Shown: positions 1 through 12,000 of the stretch, piece after piece
Position numbering within the stretch: the first letter of the stretch is position 1
Layout: each line of letters starts with the position of its first letter
NCBI GenBank assembly: GCA_937893815.1
Contig: CALCSH010000439.1
Span: 1 to 12,108, forward strand
From: an uncultured Anaerolineae bacterium
GTDB lineage: Bacteria > Chloroflexota > Anaerolineae > Anaerolineales > UBA11858
Direction of reading: 5' to 3'
Length of the DNA: 12,108 nt
Notes under the pieces: model-generated
The model's database searches: none
What the model saw: only the letters and a program-made list of their open reading frames with translations
What the model was told of the DNA's origin: nothing
Program-made: the position numbers and the translations under genes

Positions 1-3000
1 GAGCGGATGCCACCAACTTCATTGCCAATTCTGTCCAGGTATATATTGAAAACAGCACCGTAGAGACGCGAACGCTTCACGGCTATACCACTGCTGAGCA
101 AGTTTCCTCGCTTAACCCGGGAGAGCGTGTCTTGCTGCTCGGTGATGTTGGAGGCGGCACAACCGGTCAAGTTTATGAATATGCTGGTCAAGCGGTGTCC
201 AATTTGAACCTGGGAGCACAAACCTATACTGACCCCGAGTGGGGTTTGGTTGGTCAGAGCGCCGATTACGTTCAAGATATTCTGATTGATGCCCAGAGCA
301 CATCTACGATAGTCTCTGTTGTGGGAGCGGCCTCGGTCGGGGCAGGATGGGGCACGGTGGCTGCGGCCGGGGCGATGGGATATTCCAAGGCAGCAAACCT
401 GATCGGTGTCGACCCGGCAGATGAAACGAGTACACTTCTCAACCAGGTTCTGGCTTATGTGGTGAACTCGCATCTCCAATCGGCGGGTGATATCAGTATC
501 ACGGCATCATCAACAGACCGTCTTGATTCCATTTCCTTTGCGGGTTCAGTTGCGGTAGCTGTTGGTCTGGGTGGCGCACTGGCTGGAAGCGGCACAGAAA
601 CCACCAACAGGGTCAGCTCGAAAGTCCATGCTTACATGATGGATACGTCTGCAACCGCAGTGGGTGACATCAAGGTGCAAGCTTCTTCAGACAGCCAGGT
701 ATTGAAAGCCAACTCTCTTGGCGTTGCTGTAGCGGTTAGCCTGGGCGCTGCTTCTGTGGCCGGATCTGAAGCTGTCAACACGATTGCGAATGAAATTCAA
801 GCCCGTATCTCTAACACAACCGAGACGACTATCTCTGCCGGTGGCGCGCTGGAAATCTCTGCAAAAGCGCTTGAATCTAAGATTGATGGGGTAGAGGCCA
901 CTGGTTCCGGTGTATCCGGTGGATTGGTAGCCCTGAGTGGAGTGGGCATTGGTATCTATAACACCGTTGCGAACACGATCCTGACGGATATTAGCGGGCC
1001 AGTGCATTTGATCGCGGGGGGGGATATCCACGTGCTGTCAGGTGAAAATGCCTGGGTGTCGGGCGATGCTGCCACATTGAGTATTGCCGTCGGCCTGGGT
1101 GGGGCAGTTGGCGTTGCAAAAGTGCACAATACGATTGGTGGCACAGTGACCACCCAGGTACATGGGAACTCAAATACCAGTACGACCTTCAACGCTGCCA
1201 ATATCCTGATCTCCGCTGATGCGAAGGCAATAATCTTCACCACCAATACGGCAGGCATTGCGGCTTCGCTGGTGGGAGTCCAGGAAAATGTTTCCCGGGC
1301 AGCCATTTCAACTGTTTTGAAGACCGACGTCAACCAGGTTGGCATCAACGCCACAGGCGCGGTTGATGTCAATTCTACAGGGACATTTACAGCCAATACG
1401 CTGTCAAAAGGCGCATCCGGTGGCGTCGCTGCCATCGGTGGCATGTATGCTGTCGTCTCATTGGGTGGCGGAACAAGCGTCAATGAAGTCGAAGCAATCC
1501 TCGGCGATTCCACCATAGTCAATGCAGGTACTTTGAGCGTTTCAGCGGTCAGCACAGATAATATGAGCGCGCAGAGTAATGCTTTGGCAGTCGGGGGAAT
1601 TACTGTTCCTGGCGCCTATTCCACCGTCTATAGCGATCTGGCTGCCCTGGCCCAAATTGGAGATAACACTGAGATCACAGTGAGTGGTTTTGTACTGCAA
1701 TCCCGCCATGTTCAAATTGTTCAGTCTCATGCAGATGCCTTGTCTATTGGACTTGCCACGGGCAATGGCTCCGATGTGGATAACTACATTCTCAGCAAAG
1801 CCAATGTGGTCGTCGGCGAAAATAATACCGTTACAGCCAATACAATCTTGATCGATGCCACCAATATCGCCCAGACCTTCAGTAGTTTCAAATCCTTCAG
1901 TGCGGATGCACTTAGCGTGAAAGTATTGGTCAGCAGCACAGATATTGGTACGGGAAGCGACCACTCGATAGATGATTACAAGAACAACCCCTTTGAAGCG
2001 CTGGTAAGCATTGGCAGCGGCACCACGATGACCGTTGAAGGTAGCCATGCCAACCCCGGCGTGATCGATATTGCTGCTTATACAAATGTGGAAGGGTATG
2101 ATGTCGTTACTATTGAAGGAGTAAGCTTATTAGGGACTCATTCGGTAGGGGAATCAAAGATCCTCGCGCGCACCAAGACGCAGGTTTTAATCGACGGGGC
2201 AACGTTGGAAAACAAGGTGGGCGATATCTACCTGACCACCCGCAGCGATGCGCAGATCACACCCAGCGCCAACTTACTGATTGCTGCGGGATTATCTGGA
2301 AAGGCCAAAGCGGATGTTACTGGCAAAGTCGCCACCGATAACATTGTGGAGATCAATAACGCGACGATCAAGGGCAGCGATGTTCATTTAGTTTCAGGGC
2401 GGGATAGCTGGGGGGTGCCTAATTTATTATTCGTTTCGTCCAACGCTGAGATCACAGCAGCTTCGCTGATACCCAATATCGTGACCCCAGTTGTCAAAGC
2501 GCAGATTTACGAAAACAACTCGGTGAGAGTGTTGGGGAATTCCAAGATTTTAGCCCTTGAGGATGTCAATATATTGGCCGTTGAAGGCGCCAAACCTGAT
2601 GTTCCTCCAGGGGAGGAAGAAATCAAACGCGCTTCTACGGATGGCCTGGCGCTCTCGCTTTCTTTGGTGCCGTATGGCATGGAAGTGCCTGATGGCGCGG
2701 TGGATAGCAACAATTATGTTGTAGAAATTGAGCCAAACGCGGTTATCAAAGGTGGGATCAATAACAAGAGCATTGTGCTGATCAACCCCGTCAAAGTGGG
2801 TGATGCAGACGATGCCGCCATAATGAGCCGTATCCTGTCTGCTGATCCGAATGATGACTTCCTGACTGCGGCAGAAAAAATTGCCCTGGGTCTCTCCGAA
2901 AATATTGAGTACCACTATGTGGCGCTGAATGTGGAAAATATCAAGTTCACGGTTACCACAGGGACAATTATTCACCACGGCGGTCAATATTACAAATTCT

Positions 3001-6000
3001 TGCCAGGTGTTCAGGGTGGTGAACAGATCGATTTGATGACCGAAAACTATGGTAATGGCAGCCGCTGGAGTACTCCATCTCAAGCAGAAATCGATAATGG
3101 CGCGGTCTACGAAAGCGATGTCACCGACGTCTTCAGCGCCAATTTGCAGAACAAGTTCTATGTGGTAAAGCCCGTCGAATTAGATAGCCCCACCCTGAAT
3201 TACTTGAATGTGGGTAACCTGTTGCTCGAACAGCGCAACCAGGTGCTTAGCTGGATGGACAGCCATAATGGAAATGATGAAGCCATTGCTCGTTACGAGG
3301 TTCAGCTCGAACTCTTGGATGAAGCAATTGCAGAATTGGGTTTCACCGAGATCATGGTGCAGGTTGATTCCGGAGATGTGGTTTTAAATGTTGATGACAA
3401 CAAGCGCTACCGATACCTGGGTTCACAGGTTGGGATTGTGCTGGCAACAGAAGATTATTCCAAAGGGACTCTGTGGGCAGAAGTATCCGGTTCGACTCCC
3501 TACAACCATGCCAGTGATACAACCAATGGCGTCACCTTATTCAAAGATTCTCTCGATATGCTCCTGGTGGAGGTTCCCGACATTTACGCTGCCCCCGGCT
3601 CTATCTATATCGAAGCATACCCGAATGATCCTGTTCAGGCCGCCGCGTTACAAATACAAGTCCTGATTAAGGTTGCCCTGAGACAGATCATTGCCAGCCC
3701 GGGTGCCGAGATCAGGATTTCCAACGAAACACCCTTCTCCATGGTGGTCAACGATGCCATCATTCGTGATAACAAGCGTATCGAAATCATCGATGGCGTA
3801 TATACTGTGCTGCAGCCTGGAAATGTATACTTCAATTACACAAATTTAACCAGCGTAACAGATAATTCCGACTCTGTGATCAGCATTACCCAGCAATCAT
3901 TTGGACAGGGTGTCTACGATTTTGGCGGATTAGAACAATCCGTGATTGACCAGATCTTCTTGCTCGATCAGGATATGTACCTGTCGGGTGATATCGTCAA
4001 TCAAACCGGCGCATTGAATGTGAATAACGTGGAAGGGAGCGTAAGCGTTTCTGGTGAACTAAGGGCAGAAACGATCACTATTCAGGCCGGAAAGGACTTC
4101 AGCCTGAATTCAGATGCCTGGTTCCACACCAATCAGGACCCCCGCCAATATATCAATTACGATACGTACCGATCAGAAGCTTATTCGGGTGGCCATTGGA
4201 ATATATTCCAAGACAACCCGGTGATTGAGAGAACATTACCCCCCGTGTTCGCAGCAGGGCGAGATCAGGATGAGGCCATGATCGTGGCGCAAGGCCAGAT
4301 AGCCATCACGGCGCAATACCTGAATGTTAACGGGCTGGTGCAGAGCGGCCTGGATACGATGGAACTGATCATCGATAGTTCCTTCAATCCGAAGAATAAG
4401 ACCGTCAGTTTCCTGGACGATGATGGCAACCCGCGCCATGGGATCAGCTTTGGGGCTGGATCGGTGCAGGCGCCGCTAGACGGCTATTTCGATGCCGACC
4501 AACAAGCAATTGTCGTGGAAGATATCGAACCAACCGGCGGCACAGTGATCCTGGCCGGACGTATTATGAGCACTGGTAATGGGCGTATTAAAGTTGCCAA
4601 TGGGTATACCAATCTCAACATTGATAACCAAACGGACTACAAGCTGATCCTCAACAATGTTGATATGACCACAAAACGGGAAGGCAAGATCGTGATCATC
4701 GATACCGGCCGCGACCCGATCCAGAAGAAGATCTACACACTGTATGTAGATCCTGGTACTGGCATCGAATATATTCGAGAGGAAACGCTCAACGGTTCAT
4801 TGGTCAGTGATCCCGTAGAAAATGACGGCGTGGTTTCCAAGATCGAGTACACCCCCGATCCTGCCAATCCCACGCTTGATCATAATTGGGGCACAGTCCC
4901 GCAATACGAAACCCGGCCGAACCTGCACTATGTCTGGACGGAGGGGCAGGAAAAGACAGAAGTTGTCGTCACCAAATACGAGAAGAAGAGTTTTAACCTT
5001 TTCGGCGATAACTGGTTTGCTGACTTGTTGGTCAATGACGACAGCTGGGTCTCGCAAGATACTTATTACCGGGATAGCAAGCCCCTGTTGGAATCCGAAG
5101 CCATGGGCGTGGAAGGCGACGGCCTTGTACCTGGATATGCCAATGGGATGGAATATACAATCTGGTACGAAGAGCGTGAAGATGCCACAGTTGAGGTGTT
5201 TCAAAACACAACTGTTATCAAAGTCGATAGCAATCCGCTCGCTATCCAATATTACCGCCGCACGGGTGCAAATGATGATTTGGAGCTTGAATCCATAGAT
5301 TATGTGAATGATTCGGATTGGGCAAATATCTCCTATGGTGGTGACTGCGACAGTGACCCCAATTGCTACGACTATACACACAAGAATTACACCTACGAAT
5401 ACCGCACCTGGACGACTGGTGGAGGTTGGCTGCGCAAGAAAACGATCCATACAAAAATTACAACCACAAGTGGTCTGAAAGATTATTACACGCACACCCT
5501 CAAAGCCGATTACCCCATCGAGATCTATTTCATGGATGGGCCGGATAATTCCACGCTGGATATTGAATCGGATGGCGATATCTTCCTGCAGGGCAACGTG
5601 GAAGTCCCGATTCACTCTAGCATCACGCTGACATCTAACAATGGCTCGGTGACCGGTGCTGAAACCGTTGCGATCTATGGTGCGAATCCCCAGATCAGCG
5701 CAAAGGGGGATGTGAAGATCAATGCCGAGGGAAATATTCCAACCAATCCAGAGTATCTGAACATCGAAGCTGATGGAGATATCTGGGTGGTGCTGATTTC
5801 CGAAAGCAATGCAGATAGTAGCATCGTGGTTGAAAAAATAGTTTCAAAATATGGCAACGTCACACTACATGCTCCGGATGGGATAACCGCAGCGGATGGA
5901 ACCTCAATTGTGAGTGGTACTCGTGTTGAACTTTACGCCAGCGATGGCTCTATCGGTACGCTGGCTCAGCCTCTGAGGATTAACAGCAGTAATAACGGCA

Positions 6001-9000
6001 CAATAGGCGGTGTGGCAGCCAAAGCTTTGGGCGGTATTTACCTGCAGGAAACAGATGGCGACATGTATTTGATCAAACCCGCCACTTGGGACGAACCGCA
6101 GGCCTCGATTCATTCTACGAGTGATGGCGTGGTTTATATCCATGTTGTCAGCGGTTCGTTGTATGATGGAGTATATGAGCTATTCAATCCTGGGGCAGAA
6201 ACCGATGAAAATTCTATCTCCCCAGAATTACAGGCTAAGATCGATGACGGCGCTTTCTCGTTGAATGCCTTTAAGTACCCGCTTTCACCAGGATTGTATA
6301 GCTATCTGTACCCTCACGGCGAGTTACTGGGTACTGTGCCCGATGTATCTGCGCCGGAAATGCCTAATATCAGAGGCGGCGACGTCAGAATCTATGTTGA
6401 CGACGAAGTCGGACGCGTGTCGGATATGACCACTATCGACGATCCGGCGAATTTCGATGCGTTGATCCAGGCGCAGATGGAAGTGATGGCGTACGCCAAA
6501 AAATCTGATGTGGTGGGCGTGAATTATGAAGTGTACCGCTATACTGGTGGCGGAGCGACAAATGTAACTTTCGAGGCTACCACCTTCAGCGGCGGCGATT
6601 GGACCAAGATCAATGTCGATTTTGCGACCGGCACCAACCGCGGTGTGGTCAACAATGTGACGATTGCCAACGGACGGACAGTATTGGTGCAGTTTACCGC
6701 CAACGAGTATGGCATGTATCAATACCTGGGTACGGGTGGAACCATCAACCTTTCTAAGCAGAATTACCGAAACACATCATTGTGGCTCGAGTTGGACGGC
6801 GCCAGCGCAGACCATGCCACGGATGATCCCAGCCCCGCTACCCTGGCTGCGGGTGAAGTGGTGATCAACAAGTACGTGGTCGAGAGCCTCACCATCCAGT
6901 TATGGGATGATATTGACATCAAGTCCTCAGGTCAAACCGCCATCGGTGCAGTGAACGGCGTTTCGGCTGAAACAGAAGATACCTTCAATATCCATCATGT
7001 TAATGCAGGTGGGCTGACCCGCCTGGTGGCTGGTGGTAACATCCTGGGGATAGATATCAGCCCCTCGGCAGATCCAATGACGGATCCCTTAATCAATCCC
7101 CTCTTGGTTATACCAACTGCCGGTGTTTCTAGCGGTGACCTGATCCTCATTGCACAGGGAGGCTCTGTCGGGAGACAAAATGCGCCTCTCGTACTCGATA
7201 TGCTCAATGGCGCTAAAGTAAACGCCTATGCAAGCGATTCGGTCTACCTCCACGAAATCGAAGGTTCGAATGTTTTTGGTATGAACATCGAAAAGATCGA
7301 GGCGCCTACCAAGGTCGAATTACGTGCAGAACAATGGATCCATGATGCCCATGACAGCGATCGCCCGAACATCATTACCGCAGTACTCCATTTCTTCACA
7401 CCAACGACCTCCTCGACCTCCAATATTGGCGAGAGTAACAATTACATTGAAATTGATCTTGTTTCGACGACAGGGAATTTACAGGCAATCGCTGGTGGAA
7501 GCATTTTCCTGGCTGAAACGGATGGAGATATGCTTGTTGACCGCGTCCTCTCTTCCTTGGGGGATGTAAGCCTGAATGCCTTCAAGTCTTCGATATATGA
7601 ATGGAATGAAGATGATGCTGCAGATGTACGGGGAAATTCGATAAGGTTGCAAACCGCCTATGGTGGCATTGGTAAATCGGACGATTTCCTTGATGTTGAT
7701 TCCTCCTATCAACAAAATGGCACCGTTTCGTCCACAAGCACCGAGAACATCTATCTCAAAGAAGTGACTGGTGATCTCAGGCTTGGACACATCCAAGTGG
7801 CTAGTGTGGATCGTTTTGCCTTCCTTGAGATGGCTGTAGGCAATTTAGGCGCAATCCTTGATGGTAACGGTGCTGCCTTGAACCTGTCTGCGTCCTCTGC
7901 CCGACTAATCGCTCCGGGCGGGGTTGGTGATTCTGCTACTACATTGTCCGATGCACTCGAGACAAGCGTAACCAACTTCGAAGCTCATGCGATTGCCGGG
8001 AATATTTGGGTCATCAATTCCGGGCACTTGAAAATTGGTGGCGTGACCCCTGGGGCTGATACAGGCATGACCGCGGGTGGGGCGGTAGATATTGTTGCCA
8101 GCAGCCCGATTACGGTGACCACCGATATGATTGCTACAGGCGCGATTAACCTGCGGGCATATGATGATGGTCCAATTGATGTGTTGACCATCAACCCCAA
8201 CGTTAGGGTCGAATCCACCACTTCTTCGGTGACTTTGCAGGGCGGCGATGCGGTCATGCTGACGGCGGGGAGTATCCTCAAGGCCGCTACGCAGGTGAAT
8301 ATCCGATTGGATTGCACCAACACCGCCACCAACCCGGTCTGCGTCAACGGCGACTCGGAAGGTGGTCGGCTTGACCTGTTAGGGCAGATCTATGCCCCGG
8401 AGATTCATATAACGGGGGATACGGATAATGACGTCGTTTACATCGATTCGCAAATCCCGCTGGTGCATACTATTTTCCAGGGCGGCGCCGGTGATGACAC
8501 AATTACTTTGCACCAACTGAAAGCGACCACAGTCATCGCTGACACGATTGACCTGGACGGCCAGGACGGGAGTGACCTGTTTATTGTTGATCTGTCGGGC
8601 AGCAGTAACTATATCATCAACATTGCCGAAAGCGGCGCGGACGATAAGGGTGTGGACAAAGCCGTGATCAACGGCACCGCGGAGAGCGACACCTTCCTGC
8701 TGCGCCGCCGGGTCTGGCCGTACGTCACGCCAGAACCCAACACACTGCCCGCCTTTGTGGCATTGATCACCAATCAGGGCACGACCGTGGAGCGCATCAA
8801 CTACGATCAAAAGGTCAATGGCCGCCTGCGCGTCAACGGTTTTGACGGCGATGACGGCTTCTATGTCGATGATAACGCCTCCATCACCACCCTGGATGGA
8901 GGTGATGGGAACGATTACTTCCAGATCGGGCAATTGTTTAAGTCGGCGCGCGTGGCCTTTGACGATTCGGATAATCCGCCCGGCTTTACCACCGGCATCG

Positions 9001-12000
9001 CCCGTGAGGATGTCTTTGCAACCATCGAAACGACGCGCGGCTTCTTAAGCAACGGAGTCAGCCGCCCGCTGACGGCTATGGGCGGCGCGGGCGACGATGT
9101 TTTCCAGGTTTATCACAACCTGGCAGTGCTCAGGCTGGAAGGCAATGACGATGACGACACCTTTATGGTGCGCGCCTTTGTCGTGCTGGATGAACTTGCC
9201 AAACAGGCCATGACCTATATCAACAGCGGCCAGGGTTATGACAAGATCAACTACGTGGTTAATGCCCCGGTCAGTATCGACGGCGGCGATGGGGAAGATA
9301 CTGTAGTCATCATCGGCACCGAGTTCCACGATAATTTCGTGGTAACCAAGGACGGGGTTTACGGCGCGGGGCTGAATGTCAGCTATGAGAATGTGGAGAT
9401 CATCGCCCTGGATGGCATGGAAGGGGATGACAACTTCTATGTGTTGAGCACCAGCGATCAGTGGGAGGCAGTGCTGATCGGCAACCGCGGTAGCGACACC
9501 TTCAACATCGCTGGTGATGTGAATGTGGATATCATCAGCAACGACCTACTGGGCATCAGCGGCACCATCCATCACACCATCACCACCCAGGACCCTGATT
9601 ACCGCCTGACCTTTATCCGCGATGTCGTCATCCGGGCGGTTTCGAATGAGAGTTCAGCAGTTATCCTGGAAGAGAGCGATTCCCAGACGATGGTGGACGA
9701 ATTGACGGCCGGGGGTACAACCGATATTTACAATGTTAAGCTGGCCAGTAAGCCAGCGGCAACGGTGTATCTCACCCTTTCTGCGCCTACGTCTCAAACC
9801 GAGGAAGCCAGGGATGGCGGGCAAACCATCGAGATTTCCACCGATGGGGCGGATTTCGATTTTGCCGTGGTGTTGACCTTTACTCCGGTAAACTACAACC
9901 AGGCTCAACAGATCACCGTGCGAGCGAAGAGCGATACCTACACCGAAGGCGACCGCTTCATCGAGATTAGTCACGCTGCGATCAGCACCGACAAAGATTA
10001 CAACGATCTGGCCATTCGCAATGTGCGCGTACGCGTGCGAGATAACGACAGGGATGGCCTGATTCTTAACCAGAGCAATTACCAGACGGAGGCAGTCGAA
10101 AGCGGCGCAAACGATACCTTCCAGGTCAAGCTGACTCATGCGCCTGCCGCAGATGTGACCGTGAACCTGGATTTCGTATCGGCCCAAATCAGCCTGAAGA
10201 ACGCAGCCGGATCAGCGGTTACATCCCTGACTTTCACGCCTGGCAACTGGAACACTCCACAGGCGATCACACTGACAGCCCTAGATGATGGCCTCTCAGA
10301 AGGTCGTCATACTACACGCATCACACACAAATTGGTTAGCACAGATACCGCTTTCAACGGTGTGGAAGAATTACTGGACGCCATACTTTACGATAAAGCC
10401 AGTGTGAAAATCGTCGAGACCAATGGCACCACCTATGTCATCGCCGGGGCCACGGATGGCTCTCAGCAAGATACTTACACCGTCCAATTGACTACCCAGC
10501 CGAATCTCAACGCGGTGGTCGAGGTGTACCTCAACGACACGGACGTGGATGGCAATCTGGTGAACACATCCACTACCATCACTGCTGCACCACAGCATGG
10601 GAATGCCAGCGTTGACGCGGGTACGGGCAATATCCTCTATAACCCTACAGATCCGGCATTCGTAGGGACCGATACAATTACTTACCAGATTTGCGACAGC
10701 AATAACCGGTGTGATTCAGCAACTGTGTCCATTCACTTCAACCCGGCTAAAGACAATCCGGTGGCGGAGAACGATTCGATTACGACGAACGAAGATCAAA
10801 AAGTCAATATCCCCGTTCTGGCGAATGATCTGCTCAAAGGCACTAACCCGGTAATTGATTTCTCGCGCACCACCCAACCGGCAAACGGCATCCTGGCGAT
10901 GGGCGCGGACGGAATCTCGCTGGATTACACGCCAGATTTGAATGCCGAAGGAAGAGATCAATTCAGTTATATGCTTTGCAACGCGGAGAACGCTTGCGCC
11001 ATGGCCGATGTCATAGTGGACATCACCCCGGTCAACGATGCGCCGGTCACGCGCGACGACCTGGTGGTCACCCGCCATGATACCGCGGTGAACTTCTATG
11101 TCACAACCAACGATTTCGAAATTGATGATCTGGACAATGTAGACCCCACCTCGCTGGCGCTGCAAACCCCGGCTCATGGTTCGGTTGCACTGGCTGGGGG
11201 CGGCCAGATCATCTACACGCCTGCCGTGAATTATGCGGGCGATGATACCTTTACCTATAACGTTTGTGATTTCAATGGCGGTTGCACGGATGGCACAGTA
11301 ATCATCCATGTCAACGGCGATCCGGATGCTGTAGACGATGCTTACGCCTTGCTTGAAGACACGCCGACTGAGATGGGCGTTTTGACCAACGATACCACGC
11401 CCGGAACCGCTGCATTAGAGATCCAGAATGTTGCTGATCCGCTCTATGGCAGCGTGACTTTCGATACCACCAAAATAACCTACACGCCGCTGCAAAATAT
11501 GAGCGGCAGCGATCAATTTATCTACCGCATGTGCAACGCCGGCGGATTGTGCGACACGGCGACGGTGAGCATCACGGTGACAGCGGTCAATGATGCGCCG
11601 GTGGCGATGGATGACCTGGCAGTGATGGACGAAGACACCCCGCTGACTTTCTCGGTGGAAACCAACGACCGGGATGTGGATCATGTCGCCTCGGCTTTGT
11701 ACGTCAATAGTGTGAGCACCCCGACCAATGGCACAGCGGTGATCGAGGCGGATGGGCGCATCACCTTCACGCCGGATGCCGGTTTCGCCGGGGATACCAG
11801 CTTCACCTACCAGGTTTGTGACTCCGGGGCTGATGGCACGCCGCAGAATGCCGATGATCTGTGCGCAGCATCCGATGGCACGGTCCGTGTGCATGTCAAC
11901 GGCGATTCCGAAGTGGTGGATGACACAGCGGCGGTAGATGAAGACAGCTCGGTGGACATTAGCGTGCTGGCGAATGACGAGACGCCTGGGGCTGCTGCGC

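Noticed and set aside
297..390. Gly/Ala/Val-rich hydrophobic stretch that could be read as a membrane helix (residues 99-130).
   Set aside because: The same kind of stretch recurs in each ~60-residue repeat, broken by Gly and Ser, as expected for a beta-solenoid core rather than a membrane span.
3388..3666. Short plus-strand frames in other phases (for example 3388-3666 and 4822-5298).
   Set aside because: They overlap the main frame, have no supported start context, and their composition looks like an out-of-phase reading of the repeats.
4797..5615. Long open frame on the minus strand (272 codons), with others such as 10716-11309, 8379-8933, 9654-10187 and 2550-3083.
   Set aside because: These lie in exact codon register with the sense gene, so they only need TTA, CTA and TCA codons to be scarce in the sense frame. 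The sense frame carries clear domain repeats throughout, and the antisense products show no recognisable motifs.
5836..5841. Possible frameshift at A runs (near 2875 and 5836).
   Set aside because: Translation continues in the same beta-helix style on both sides of each run, with no stop or loss of pattern.
10026..10035. Ten-base palindrome cgcgtacgcg, a possible operator or hairpin.
   Set aside because: It lies within codons for the alternating Val-Arg strand VRVRVR and is explained by that coding; there is no gene boundary nearby.
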